A stretch of 64,000 bases of DNA, taken from the NCBI GenBank assembly GCA_963810485.1, contig CAWENQ010000006.1, positions 156,245-220,244 on the forward strand. Direction: 5' to 3'. The stretch comes from DATKFM01 sp963810485 (GTDB lineage Bacteria; Pseudomonadota; Alphaproteobacteria; Dongiales; Dongiaceae). The number at the start of each line of letters is the position of its first letter. The stretch's first letter is position 1. Position numbers and translations under genes: made by a program. Below, one piece after another: positions 52,908 through 61,656 of the stretch. The notes beneath the pieces were generated by a model. It was not told the DNA's origin. It made no database searches and worked only from the letters and a program-made list of their open reading frames with translations.

Positions 52908-54633
52908 ATGGCAAAACCGGTCATCCTTGCGGTGAACAGCGACCACGCGGCCCTGACGCGAATCGAGCACGAACTGCAAAAGCACTGGGGCGAGGATTAC
53001 CGCATTTGCTGCAGGTCCACAGTCGCAGCTGCCAACGAGCTCATCCAAGGGTTGAGATCAATCAGGTCAGCCACTGGCCCTGGCTCTTGCTGCATCGCAC
53101 CTCACCGACGGCCACGGCAACGACTTTCTCGGATCAATCGCCGCACGCCATCCGACGGCGAAACGGGCTCTCACCATCCCCTGGGGGGCGTGGGGGGATC
53201 CCGGGACGGCAAAGCTGATTCGTGATGCGGTGTCGCTGGGACAGATCCATTGCTACTTACTTGCGCCATGGAAGAACCCGGATGAGTTGTTTCACCGTTC
53301 CATAGCGGATCTCATCTTCCACTGGGTTCGATCAGATCCTGAACGCGTCGGGGAGGTCGTCGTCATCACGGATCAATGGTCCGCTCGCGGAGTCGAGTTG
53401 CGGAGCACGCTGGGTAAGAGTGGGATTCCCTTTGCCTTCCAACCGTACGATGGTCCGGCTGCAGCGCAAACAGTTGCCACACTGTCGCTCGAGGCACCGT
53501 CCAGGGACGATGTCGTCGTCGTGATGCCGGCCCTGGGAAACAAGGTCCTTGTCAATCCGTCGAATGTAGACGTTGCCGAGGCTTTTGGGATTCGAACCCG
53601 CCTCGAAGGTGACCGCGACTTTGACCTCGTCGTCGTGGGTGCCGGTCCATCTGGGCTCGCCTGCGCAGTTTATGCGGCATCCGAGGGGCTACACACGGTC
53701 ATGGTCGAGAAGGAGTCGATTGGCGGACAAGCTGGATCAAGTTCGTTGATTCGCAACTACTTGGGATTCGCCCACGGAATCAGTGGTGCCGAGTTGACCC
53801 AACATGGATACCAACAAGCCTGGGTGCTCGGAGCGCAGATGCTCATGTTCGACTCCGCGGGTGCGATGACCTCGGGTGAGGATGGCTGGCATCACATCAG
53901 ACTTTCAAACTCGGGTGTTGTCAGGGCGCGAGCAGTGGTATTGGCTTGCGGGGTTTCCTATCGACGTCTGCAGGTTCCCGCCGTTGAGGCGCTCCTCGGA
54001 TCCGGCGTCTACTACGGAGCCTCCGTTTCCGAGGGACACGGAATGCATGACCGTCCGGTGATAGTGGTTGGAGGGGGAAACTCTGCCGGCCAAGCTGCCC
54101 TCCATCTCGCCAAGTACGCCTCACACGTGACGATCGTCATTAGGGGCAACTCCATTCTGAGTTCCATGTCGCAGTACTTGGTGACCGAGATTGAGGCGTC
54201 ACCCTGCATCGATCTCGTCACCAGTTCTGAAGTGGCTGACGCTTCGGGAGACCCGAGACTGAAAAGCGTTTCGCTGCGTGATCGAAGAACCGGGGACGTC
54301 ACTACGCGCCCGGCTGAAGGGTTGTTCATCATGATTGGTGCTGACCCTTGCACCGCCTGGCTGCAACAGAAAATCGCTTGTGACAAACGAGGTTTCGTAC
54401 TGACCGGACCAGCAGCCGCAGACACTGACGGTGCGTCGGTCGGTTCTCTGGGCTTCGACTTTCAGACCAGTACGCCAGGTGTGTTCGCTGTTGGCGACGT
54501 TCGAAGCGGATCAGTGAAGCGAGTTGCTTCGGCAGTTGGCGAAGGTTCTATGGTTGTCCAGCAGATTCATAACTATCTCGCACGCGGTCCGTCCCGGATT
54601 GATCTAGAGGCTGGATCACCGGCGTCCGCTTAG
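52908..54633 (+). CDS. Pseudo-receiver / thioredoxin-reductase-like FAD oxidoreductase fusion, frameshifted
   Basis: The N-terminal 125 residues or so resemble a response-regulator receiver (VILAVNSDHAALTRIEHELQ), but the usual phosphoacceptor strand reads LALALAASHLTDGHG, with no Asp in place. The C-terminal part is a TrxB-like FAD/NADPH fold: DLVVVGAGPSGLACAVYAAS, IGGQAGSSSLIRNYLGF, VIVVGGGNSAGQAALHLA and GVFAVGDVRSG. The redox CxxC of thioredoxin reductase is absent; that position reads VYYGASVSEGHG. The frame breaks between 53045 and 53090 by a net one base. A class III cyclase begins ten bases after the stop. Confidence 0.85.
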
Positions 54634-54643
54634 GGAGGGGCAG

Positions 54644-55996
54644 GTGTTGGCCCGAAGACTTGAAGTCGCCATCGCCTTGCTGCTGCCCGTCATCGGTCTC
54701 GGGGCGCTCATCCAGTTCCCAGACCTCGATCTCGAATGGCGGCATCAGCCCGCACACTTTTGGCTTGTTCTTGGGGCCGCAGCAATCAACACCGTGCTCG
54801 CGTACGCCACTGGCGTTGCCGCGCGACGCCGCGCGGAGCCGCGAGTCTTCCTCGTCTCCATGGCGTTCGTGGTCAGTGCTGGGTTCCTAGGGTTACATGC
54901 GCTGGCTACCCCGGGAGTCCTCCTGGCTGAGTCACAGGCGGGTTTTCAGACTGCCACCCCCGTTGGGCTCTTCGTCGGCTCCTTCTTTGTGGCCTGGTCA
55001 TCAGCTGACCTCAGTGGCCACACCGGAGTCTGGGTGAACCGCCACGCTCGGTCGATGCAGATCATCGTCCTCGTGGTGATCCTGGTGTGGGCCGCATGGT
55101 CGTTGGCACAGATACCTCCGCTCCAGGCAACGGGTGACGTCGAGATCGGCTCCAACCTGGTAGCGGTGCTCACCTTCCCAGCACTGTTCCTTTATCTGTG
55201 GGCTGCGTTTCGATACCTCGTTCTTTGGAAAAACACCGGCAGCTCGATCCTCATCGTGATGGCGGCGTCGTTCGTCCTGCTCGCTGAGGCAATGCTTGCC
55301 GTGGCGTTGTCCCGGAGCTGGCACCTGAGCTGGTGGGAGTGGCACGTGCTCATGCTGGGTGCCTTTGTGCTCATCGCCGTAAGTGCGAATCGGCAGTGGC
55401 ACGAGGAACGCTTCAAGGATCTGTACATCCCCAGTGACGGCGGAATTCGTGAGGTTTCAGTCATGTTTGCCGACCTCAAGGGCTTTACCACTTTTTCAGA
55501 GGAACATGACGCGTCGGAAGTCGCCAGCATGCTCAACGAGTACTTCGAGGTGGTGATTCCGCCGATCGTCCACCAGTTCGGAGGCGACATCGATCGCCTG
55601 ATCGGTGATGCGATCATGGTCACGTTCAACCGTCGCGGTGACCAGTCAGACCATGCGATGCGCGCCGCGCGGGCAGCACTTGAGTTGCAGAGCCGCTCTA
55701 AGTATGTCGCGAACAGCCACCCAGGATGGCCACGATTTCGGGTCGGTGTGAACTCAGGAAAAGCTGCGCTCGGAGTTGTGGGTGCTGAAGGGGGCCGGAC
55801 GCACACGGTGATCGGTGACACGGTCAATGTCGCCAGTCGATTGGAGGGCCGTGCGCCAGTTGGAGGGGTTGTTGTCAGTGAGCGCACGGCAGCGGCACTG
55901 TCCCAGGCCGAACTTGAACCCCTGGGGCCGGTAGAGGTTAAGGGCCGCGCGGGACCGATCGAGGTGTTTCAACTGCTGTCGATCAGTCCGGAATGA
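54644..55996 (+). CDS. Membrane-bound class III adenylate/guanylate cyclase
   Basis: A 450-residue protein with about seven N-terminal transmembrane helices (residues 5-250) and a C-terminal cyclase domain. Metal Asp276 is in VSVMFADLKGFTTFSE, and Asp322 in DRLIGDAIMVTF. DTVNVASRLEG carries the Asn and Arg of the active site. The usual purine-selecting Lys (K-x-x-G-D) is Arg318 here, so base preference is uncertain. The GTG start follows GGAGGGG. It lies directly after the flavoprotein gene and is probably co-transcribed. Confidence 0.9.
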   Translation: MLARRLEVAIALLLPVIGLGALIQFPDLDLEWRHQPAHFWLVLGAAAINTVLAYATGVAARRRAEPRVFLVSMAFVVSAGFLGLHALATPGVLLAESQAGFQTATPVGLFVGSFFVAWSSADLSGHTGVWVNRHARSMQIIVLVVILVWAAWSLAQIPPLQATGDVEIGSNLVAVLTFPALFLYLWAAFRYLVLWKNTGSSILIVMAASFVLLAEAMLAVALSRSWHLSWWEWHVLMLGAFVLIAVSANRQWHEERFKDLYIPSDGGIREVSVMFADLKGFTTFSEEHDASEVASMLNEYFEVVIPPIVHQFGGDIDRLIGDAIMVTFNRRGDQSDHAMRAARAALELQSRSKYVANSHPGWPRFRVGVNSGKAALGVVGAEGGRTHTVIGDTVNVASRLEGRAPVGGVVVSERTAAALSQAELEPLGPVEVKGRAGPIEVFQLLSISPE

Positions 55997-56188
55997 CACT
56001 TACCGCAGCGCTGGCCGCCTGCCCGTCCACTCACTCACCGGCGGAAGGGTGGACTCGTCTTGGAGCGACGGTTAGGTTGACGGGCTTGGGGACCTTTGCC
56101 CTGGCAAAGAGGGCCCGTCAGTGTTATCGACATCCCGTGCTGCTTGAGTTGCCCTAGTCGCTTCTCACCGCTCATCAGGAGAATTCAC

Positions 56189-57670
56189 GTGTCATCCACC
56201 CAGCCCGACGCTAACTCCGCCGCGGCATCTCAAACGCCAGATCCCAAGCGGTGGCGCGCGCTGTTCGTCATAGCCATGGCGCAGTTGATGGTCATCCTCG
56301 ATGCCTCAATTGTGAACATCGCGCTTCCTTCAGCCCAGGCTGATCTGGGGATCACCGACGCGGACCGGCAGTGGGTGGTCACCGCGTACACGCTCGCCTT
56401 CGGTGGGTTGCTGCTCCTCGGCGGCCGTATCGCGGACTACTGGGGGCGCAAACGCTCGTTTGTGCTCGGCCTGCTCGGCTTCGCGCTCGCCTCCGCACTC
56501 GGTGGTCTGGCACCAAACGCCGCATTGCTTTTCGGAGCACGAGCGCTGCAGGGAGTATTCGCGGCACTCCTCGCCCCCGCAGCGCTCTCCCTCATCACTG
56601 TTACCTTCACCGAGAGCAAGGAGCGGGCTAGGGCCTTCGGCGTGTACGGCGCGATTTCCGGTGGGGGCGCGGCTATCGGTCTAATCGTCGGCGGCGTGCT
56701 CACCGAGTACGCGTCCTGGCGTTGGTGCTTGCTGGTCAACGTTCCCTTCGCCTTGATTGCGATGGCGTTGGCGATCCCCTACGTGAATGAGAGCCGTGCC
56801 AAGGGTGACACGAGCTACGACATTCCAGGAGCCATCACGGCGACCGTTGGCCTCGTTACTTTGGTGTACGGCATTACGAAGGCAGGAACTGACGGATGGA
56901 CTGATCCGGTCACGATCGGGTGCTTCACGACAGCATTCGTCTTACTCGTGGCCTTCGTGGTCATTGAGGCGCGAACACGCAATCCGCTGCTCCCCTTGCG
57001 CGTAGTGGAGGAGCGCAACCGAGGCGGCTCCTTCCTCACGATGTTCCTGACAGCCGCGGGTCTATTCGTCATGTTCCTTCTGCTCAGTTACTACTTCCAA
57101 GGCGTTCTGGGTTACTCGGCTTTGAAGTCCGGCTTTGCATTCCTGCCCTTTTCGATAGGGGTAATCATCAGCGCAGGGCTAGCCAGTCAGATGCTTCCCA
57201 GGTTCGGCCCGCGTCCGCTCGCCTCCGGAGGTTTGGTCGCAGCCACCCTCGGAATGTTGTGGTTGACCCAGCTCGAGACCAGCGCGGAGTTCGCCACTTT
57301 GGTTCTGCCCGCGGAGGTCCTCATGAGCATGGGTCTGGGTTTCGTCTTCGTTTCGTTGTCGGCCACCGCGCTGTTCGGAGTTTCACATCACGACGCTGGC
57401 GTTGCGTCCGGACTGCTGAACACCACGCAGCAGATCGGTGGATCGTTGGGCATCGCGGTGATGAACACCATCGCGGCCTCGGCCACCGCCTCGTACATCG
57501 TTGAAAACGGCAGGGCGGCGACGCAGGCAGGCATTGTGCACGGTTTCACGGTCGCGTTTGCGGTATCCGCAGCCGTCCTTGGCGTGGCGGCCGTCGTGTC
57601 CGTGTTCTTCATCAATGCTGACCGACATTCGTTAGCACAGCACGACGTCGGCCCGCCAGCCCCCGGATAA
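56189..57670 (+). CDS. MFS transporter, DHA2 drug-export type
   Basis: A 493-residue major facilitator with about 14 helices, as in the EmrB/QacA group. Diagnostic parts are VILDASIVNIALPSAQADLG (the D-x-S/T-I-V-N motif of helix 1), GGRIADYWGRKRSF (loop 2-3) and GGGAAIGLIVGGVLTEYASW (motif C, exporters). The GTG at 56189 follows AGGAG by seven bases; the frame extends 31 codons further upstream without support. The substrate is unknown. Confidence 0.9.
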   Translation: MSSTQPDANSAAASQTPDPKRWRALFVIAMAQLMVILDASIVNIALPSAQADLGITDADRQWVVTAYTLAFGGLLLLGGRIADYWGRKRSFVLGLLGFALASALGGLAPNAALLFGARALQGVFAALLAPAALSLITVTFTESKERARAFGVYGAISGGGAAIGLIVGGVLTEYASWRWCLLVNVPFALIAMALAIPYVNESRAKGDTSYDIPGAITATVGLVTLVYGITKAGTDGWTDPVTIGCFTTAFVLLVAFVVIEARTRNPLLPLRVVEERNRGGSFLTMFLTAAGLFVMFLLLSYYFQGVLGYSALKSGFAFLPFSIGVIISAGLASQMLPRFGPRPLASGGLVAATLGMLWLTQLETSAEFATLVLPAEVLMSMGLGFVFVSLSATALFGVSHHDAGVASGLLNTTQQIGGSLGIAVMNTIAASATASYIVENGRAATQAGIVHGFTVAFAVSAAVLGVAAVVSVFFINADRHSLAQHDVGPPAPG

Positions 57671-57721
57671 CCGAACCTAATCCGACCAGGTTTAGCCCTC
57701 GACCTTGGTTCCTGGCCCCTT

Positions 57722-58276
57722 ATGCGCTCATTTGTCGCGGTGGAACTGCCCGAGGAGTGGCGACGCACTCTGATGAACACGACTGGGAGGTTGCGGGCTG
57801 ATGCGAAAGGACTGTCCTGGGTCTCGCCGGAGCGATTGCACGTGACCCTTACTTTCCTCGGCGAGGTCGACGAGCCGAGATTGAATCGGCTGTTACCTCG
57901 TCTCGAGCGAGCAGCGGAACGGACGCCTTCATTCGAACTGCAACTACGCGGCGGCGGACGGTTTGGGCACCGAGTTCTCTATGCCAAAGTCGCCGGAGAA
58001 TGCGCGCAAATCATCCGCCTTGCTGAGCGAACCACGGCGGCGGCGCGGAGAGAGGGAATTGACGTCAGTGATGCCTCACGCCATCCGCATGTCACCCTTG
58101 CACGTGCCCGTAAGCCCACTGACCTCCGGCCCCTCGTCACGGCGCTCGCAGAACTGCACACTCCTGAGTGGCGCGTCACAGACGTGGCTCTTGTCAAAAG
58201 TCTCCTTGGTTCCAATCCCCGCTACGAGACCATCGCACGATTTCCGCTGGCGCAATCCCGCGCCGCGAGTTTCTGA
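57722..58276 (+). CDS. thpR: RNA 2',3'-cyclic phosphodiesterase
   Basis: A 184-residue 2H phosphoesterase. The two catalytic tetrapeptides are HVTL in ERLHVTLTFLGEV and HVTL in RHPHVTLARARKP. Other family marks are RSFVAVELPEEW and the VLYAKV strand. ThpR/LigT enzymes hydrolyse 2',3'-cyclic phosphates on RNA and can reversibly ligate 2'-5' ends. It converges with the flavodoxin-like gene. Confidence 0.92.
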   Translation: MRSFVAVELPEEWRRTLMNTTGRLRADAKGLSWVSPERLHVTLTFLGEVDEPRLNRLLPRLERAAERTPSFELQLRGGGRFGHRVLYAKVAGECAQIIRLAERTTAAARREGIDVSDASRHPHVTLARARKPTDLRPLVTALAELHTPEWRVTDVALVKSLLGSNPRYETIARFPLAQSRAASF

Positions 58277-58284
58277 GGTCGATC

Positions 58285-58737
58285 TCAGTTGGCAGTGGCG
58301 ACGCCAACGAGGGCGCCGAGTTCTTCGCAGCTGTCCAAATCAGCAGGGGTGGGAGGCCCCAGCACCGAAACATCTGGCGCGACCTGCTTCCATTTCATTC
58401 CACCGACGATGGAGTGAATGGCCCGCAGCGCACCGGTGGTGTCGTTGTTGCCGTGGACGAAGACTCCGTATGGCAAACCTTGTGTTACCTCCATACAGGG
58501 GTAGTACACCTGGTCGAGAAAATGCTTGAGCGCGCCCGACATGTAGCCAATGTTCGCGGGAGTTCCAAGAATCACGGCATCTGCGGCGAGGACATCGGCC
58601 GGTCCTGAAGAAAGCGCTGCCCGGACTTCAACATTGAGGTCCCCGAGTTCAGGGTTGTTTGCGCCGCGCAAGGTGGCTTCCAGCATTTCCTGCACCGCAA
58701 TCGAAGGTGTGTGCTGAACGACGAGAAGGGTCGGCAT
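58285..58737 (-). CDS. Flavodoxin-like family protein
   Basis: A 150-residue protein beginning MPTLLVVQHTPSIAVQEMLEA, which resembles the FMN phosphate-binding loop of flavodoxins. AVILGTPANIGYMSGALKHFLDQ matches the second FMN loop of NAD(P)H-dependent FMN reductases. It may be an electron carrier or a quinone reductase. No redox partner gene is adjacent. Confidence 0.8.
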   Translation of the reverse strand: MPTLLVVQHTPSIAVQEMLEATLRGANNPELGDLNVEVRAALSSGPADVLAADAVILGTPANIGYMSGALKHFLDQVYYPCMEVTQGLPYGVFVHGNNDTTGALRAIHSIVGGMKWKQVAPDVSVLGPPTPADLDSCEELGALVGVATAN

Positions 58738-58914
58738 GGAGTCTGGCGTCCTGACAGAGAGAGTGGGCGGTTTCGCAGTCTTGAAGGTTCGAGGCCATGG
58801 TAGATCGCGCCTCAGCAGACGTTTCGGAGGAAGACATCCATCCGTGCTATCGACGTACTACTCAGTAGCCCGCTACGCTGCGCGCGCTTGTTGGCCACCA
58901 AGGAAAGTCGTGCC

Positions 58915-60999
58915 ATGGGATCGATCCGGAAAGCCGCCCTACTGTTCGTCCCTGCCCTCGTCGCTAGCGTTGCCCCCATTGTTGCGGTGCCTCCAGCGAC
59001 CGCTGCTGTACATCCGTGCACCGCGGCTGGAGGGGTGTTGTCATTTCCAGGAAATGACCGGGTGCGTTGCACCTTCGCCGCCGCGGGTACAACAGTCAAG
59101 AGTTTCACCATCCCAGCAAACGCGCTCCTCATCGAGGTTGTTGCCGATGGCGGTCAAGGGGACAGTTCAACTTACGGTGGCCTCGGGGCACGTGTGTCGG
59201 TCGCGAATGCTTTTCAACTGGCCGGACAGACTCTGCAGATCCAAGCTGGTGCGGGAGGGGGAGTGGGCGGCAGGCGTGTCGTGCAAGGCGGCGCCAGCAC
59301 ACCTGATGGTGCTCGAGGCGGGGGGGCATCTGCTGTCTGGTTGTCGGGATCACCCAACCCAACTCCACTCATGGTGGCAGCCGGCGGTGGGGGTGGGAAC
59401 AGTCTCTCTCCAGGAGGTAACGCAGGGTCACCCGGCACCAACCCGTCACAGGTGGGGTCGGGCACTGGCGGTGGGGCGGGTGTCGGGAGTGCCGGGGGCG
59501 CGGCCGGTTCCGGCGGCCTGATTCCGGTGGGGTTCCATCCACCAGTGATGAACCCCGGTATTTGTGCTTCGTCCTGGCCTTCCCGCATTCCCAACAATGG
59601 CATTGCCGGTTCTTCCCATGCCGCGGAGGTCATTGCCACCGGTGGTGCAGGCGGCAATGCTCGTCAAAACCCGGGCAACCAGTTTGCCGGTGGTTACGCT
59701 GGCCACGGTGGCGGTGCAGGGTACGCGGGTGGCGGCGGCGGCGGCCCTTCAGACTACTGCTCGTGGAGCGATGCGACAGGTCGTCTCCGGTACTACACCG
59801 GGCGTCCTGGCGGTGGAGCCGGTGGAAGCAGCTTCGTCAGCAACATCTTCTTCCCCGGCAACCTTCCGACAATTCTTCAGCAGGCGTCTGCTCCTTCAAC
59901 CAGTGACGGCGAGGTGACGATTACCTACCTCGTTGCACCAGCAGTCTCATCAATCGAAGGACCAACGGGCTTGCAAGGTGACCCCTTTGTTGTGCAGTTC
60001 GCGACGCCAGTCAAAGGGATAACCACTACCTCCCTATATGCGTCACGACTCAGCAATCCAGCTCCGGGAACCGGGTCAGTGACTTGTCAGGATCCGCAAG
60101 GGGCAACGGTGGACTGTGTTGCTGGACCAGTTCTGGAAGCGCGCTATGTCGCCCCGGACGCGCTCATCCCTGGTGAGTACTACCGTGTTTTCGTCAATGC
60201 GAACGCGCCTGGAGTGGTGAGCTACAGCAACTCAACCCCACTCGCGACTACCCAGCAGACAGTGAGGGCCAAGACGGCGTTCACCGCGTTCGACTATCCC
60301 GTGAAGTACCAGTGGGCGAAGGTCAAGGCGACAAACGCACTTGGAGGTTCATTCGTCTCCGATGCGTCTGGCGGCAGTTCCATCCGCGCCACGATCAAGC
60401 TGAATTCACAGTCTGAGCCTGGCCTGACGCTGTGGGGCGGCCCGGCTCAGGGCATCGCACAGGTAACCGTGACCAAGTCTGGCAATCCTGTGACGTCCTT
60501 CCAAGTGGACACCTACCGCAACAGGAGGGGCAGCATCTTCCAGGGTTTGGGCACGATGAGCGCAGGAACGTATCGCGTCACCATCGATGTACTGGGCGCC
60601 AAGAATCCCGCGAGCACCGGATTCGCGATTGGCGTTGATGGGACAACGGCTAACGGCGTCGTCACGGCGACACCGAAGTTGACCGCCACGTGGCCGAACT
60701 TCCCCAACGAGTACGCATACGACTACACAAAAGGAACGAAGGTCTCGTTGCAGTTCCGAGGCACCAGCATCGACTGGACGGCATTCGTTGGGCCGAACAA
60801 TGGATTGGCCAAGGTGACCATCGACGGTGTGGTCGTCGACGCAGCGCGAGACCTCTACGCCCCGGCCTACGCCAATCAGACCTTCACGTACGGCGGGCTG
60901 ACAGATTCGGTACACCAGGTAGTCATCACCTGCCTTGGCCAACACAGCGGCTCTTCTACAGACAACGTAGTGACGGTGAGGGGATTCACCGTCCACTGA
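58915..60999 (+). CDS. Large secreted glycine-rich surface protein
   Basis: About 694 residues with a signal peptide (KAALLFVPALVASVAPIVAV to ATAA). The first half (about residues 80-340) has a long glycine-rich tract with runs such as GGGGGNSLSPGGNAG and GGAGVGSAGGAAGSGG. A bacterial Ig-like segment follows. The last 250 residues or so form two beta-sandwich repeats ending in a SIDWTAFVGPNNGLAKVTID, DLYAPAYANQTF type motif, seen in secreted proteins that bind sugars or surfaces. No catalytic motif is visible. I chose the ATG at 58915 because it starts the signal peptide. Confidence 0.82.
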   Translation: MGSIRKAALLFVPALVASVAPIVAVPPATAAVHPCTAAGGVLSFPGNDRVRCTFAAAGTTVKSFTIPANALLIEVVADGGQGDSSTYGGLGARVSVANAFQLAGQTLQIQAGAGGGVGGRRVVQGGASTPDGARGGGASAVWLSGSPNPTPLMVAAGGGGGNSLSPGGNAGSPGTNPSQVGSGTGGGAGVGSAGGAAGSGGLIPVGFHPPVMNPGICASSWPSRIPNNGIAGSSHAAEVIATGGAGGNARQNPGNQFAGGYAGHGGGAGYAGGGGGGPSDYCSWSDATGRLRYYTGRPGGGAGGSSFVSNIFFPGNLPTILQQASAPSTSDGEVTITYLVAPAVSSIEGPTGLQGDPFVVQFATPVKGITTTSLYASRLSNPAPGTGSVTCQDPQGATVDCVAGPVLEARYVAPDALIPGEYYRVFVNANAPGVVSYSNSTPLATTQQTVRAKTAFTAFDYPVKYQWAKVKATNALGGSFVSDASGGSSIRATIKLNSQSEPGLTLWGGPAQGIAQVTVTKSGNPVTSFQVDTYRNRRGSIFQGLGTMSAGTYRVTIDVLGAKNPASTGFAIGVDGTTANGVVTATPKLTATWPNFPNEYAYDYTKGTKVSLQFRGTSIDWTAFVGPNNGLAKVTIDGVVVDAARDLYAPAYANQTFTYGGLTDSVHQVVITCLGQHSGSSTDNVVTVRGFTVH

Positions 61000-61048
61000 G
61001 TAACGCCGTTCGTGCCAAGAGCAGCGGACAGCGGCGGTGCAGCTGTGG

Positions 61049-61636
61049 CTACAGGGAGAACCCAGGCGGGCTGTGGAGGTCCGGATGCTTCTCACCGAAA
61101 CTGACAACGGTGGCCAGGTCCCTGAACCAGTCGTAGAAGACCTCTTTGGCGGAGACCAGCTCGACACTTTCTTGTCGCAATCGAGCGAGTCCGGACGCGT
61201 GTGCTTCACCCGCGGAGAACACTGCGTTCTGGACGACCACCGGGTGGAGCCCGCGCTCCTTGAGCCCGAAAGCGGTGTGGGAGACACAGACATCGGTTTC
61301 CATGCCTGCCAAGACAACCGTTGAACGCTGGCTGGCCTGAATGTCTCGCCAAATGGCGGGGTTGTCTGCCGCGCCAAACACTCGCTTATCGTGAACTGGC
61401 GTGCCAGCGGCAAGTTGGCTCGTGATGTCCTTAGCCGTGGGACCGTTCAACTCTTCGTCCTCCTCAGTGACGATGGTTGGAACGCCGATGACTCGCGCAA
61501 CTCCACACAACCACGCAACCACGCTGAGGCAGGCATCCTTCGCGGCTTGGTCGACGTCGACCCGCGATTCGGGATAGAACCCGGCCTGGGCGTCGATGAC
61601 AAGAAGCAGGCTTTCATTGACGGCTGTTCGCGGCAC
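61049..61636 (-). CDS. Isochorismatase family cysteine hydrolase
   Basis: A 195-residue hydrolase with the family triad: Asp in LLLVIDAQAGFYPES, Lys in HDKRVFGAA and Cys in LAGMETDVCVSHTAFGL. This group includes nicotinamidases, amidases and isochorismatases. No neighbouring gene points to a substrate. It lies 20 bases after the clostripain paralog on the same strand, so co-transcription is possible. Confidence 0.88.
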   Translation of the reverse strand: MPRTAVNESLLLVIDAQAGFYPESRVDVDQAAKDACLSVVAWLCGVARVIGVPTIVTEEDEELNGPTAKDITSQLAAGTPVHDKRVFGAADNPAIWRDIQASQRSTVVLAGMETDVCVSHTAFGLKERGLHPVVVQNAVFSAGEAHASGLARLRQESVELVSAKEVFYDWFRDLATVVSFGEKHPDLHSPPGFSL

Positions 61637-61656
61637 TTTGCCTCTTCATTCGTGCG

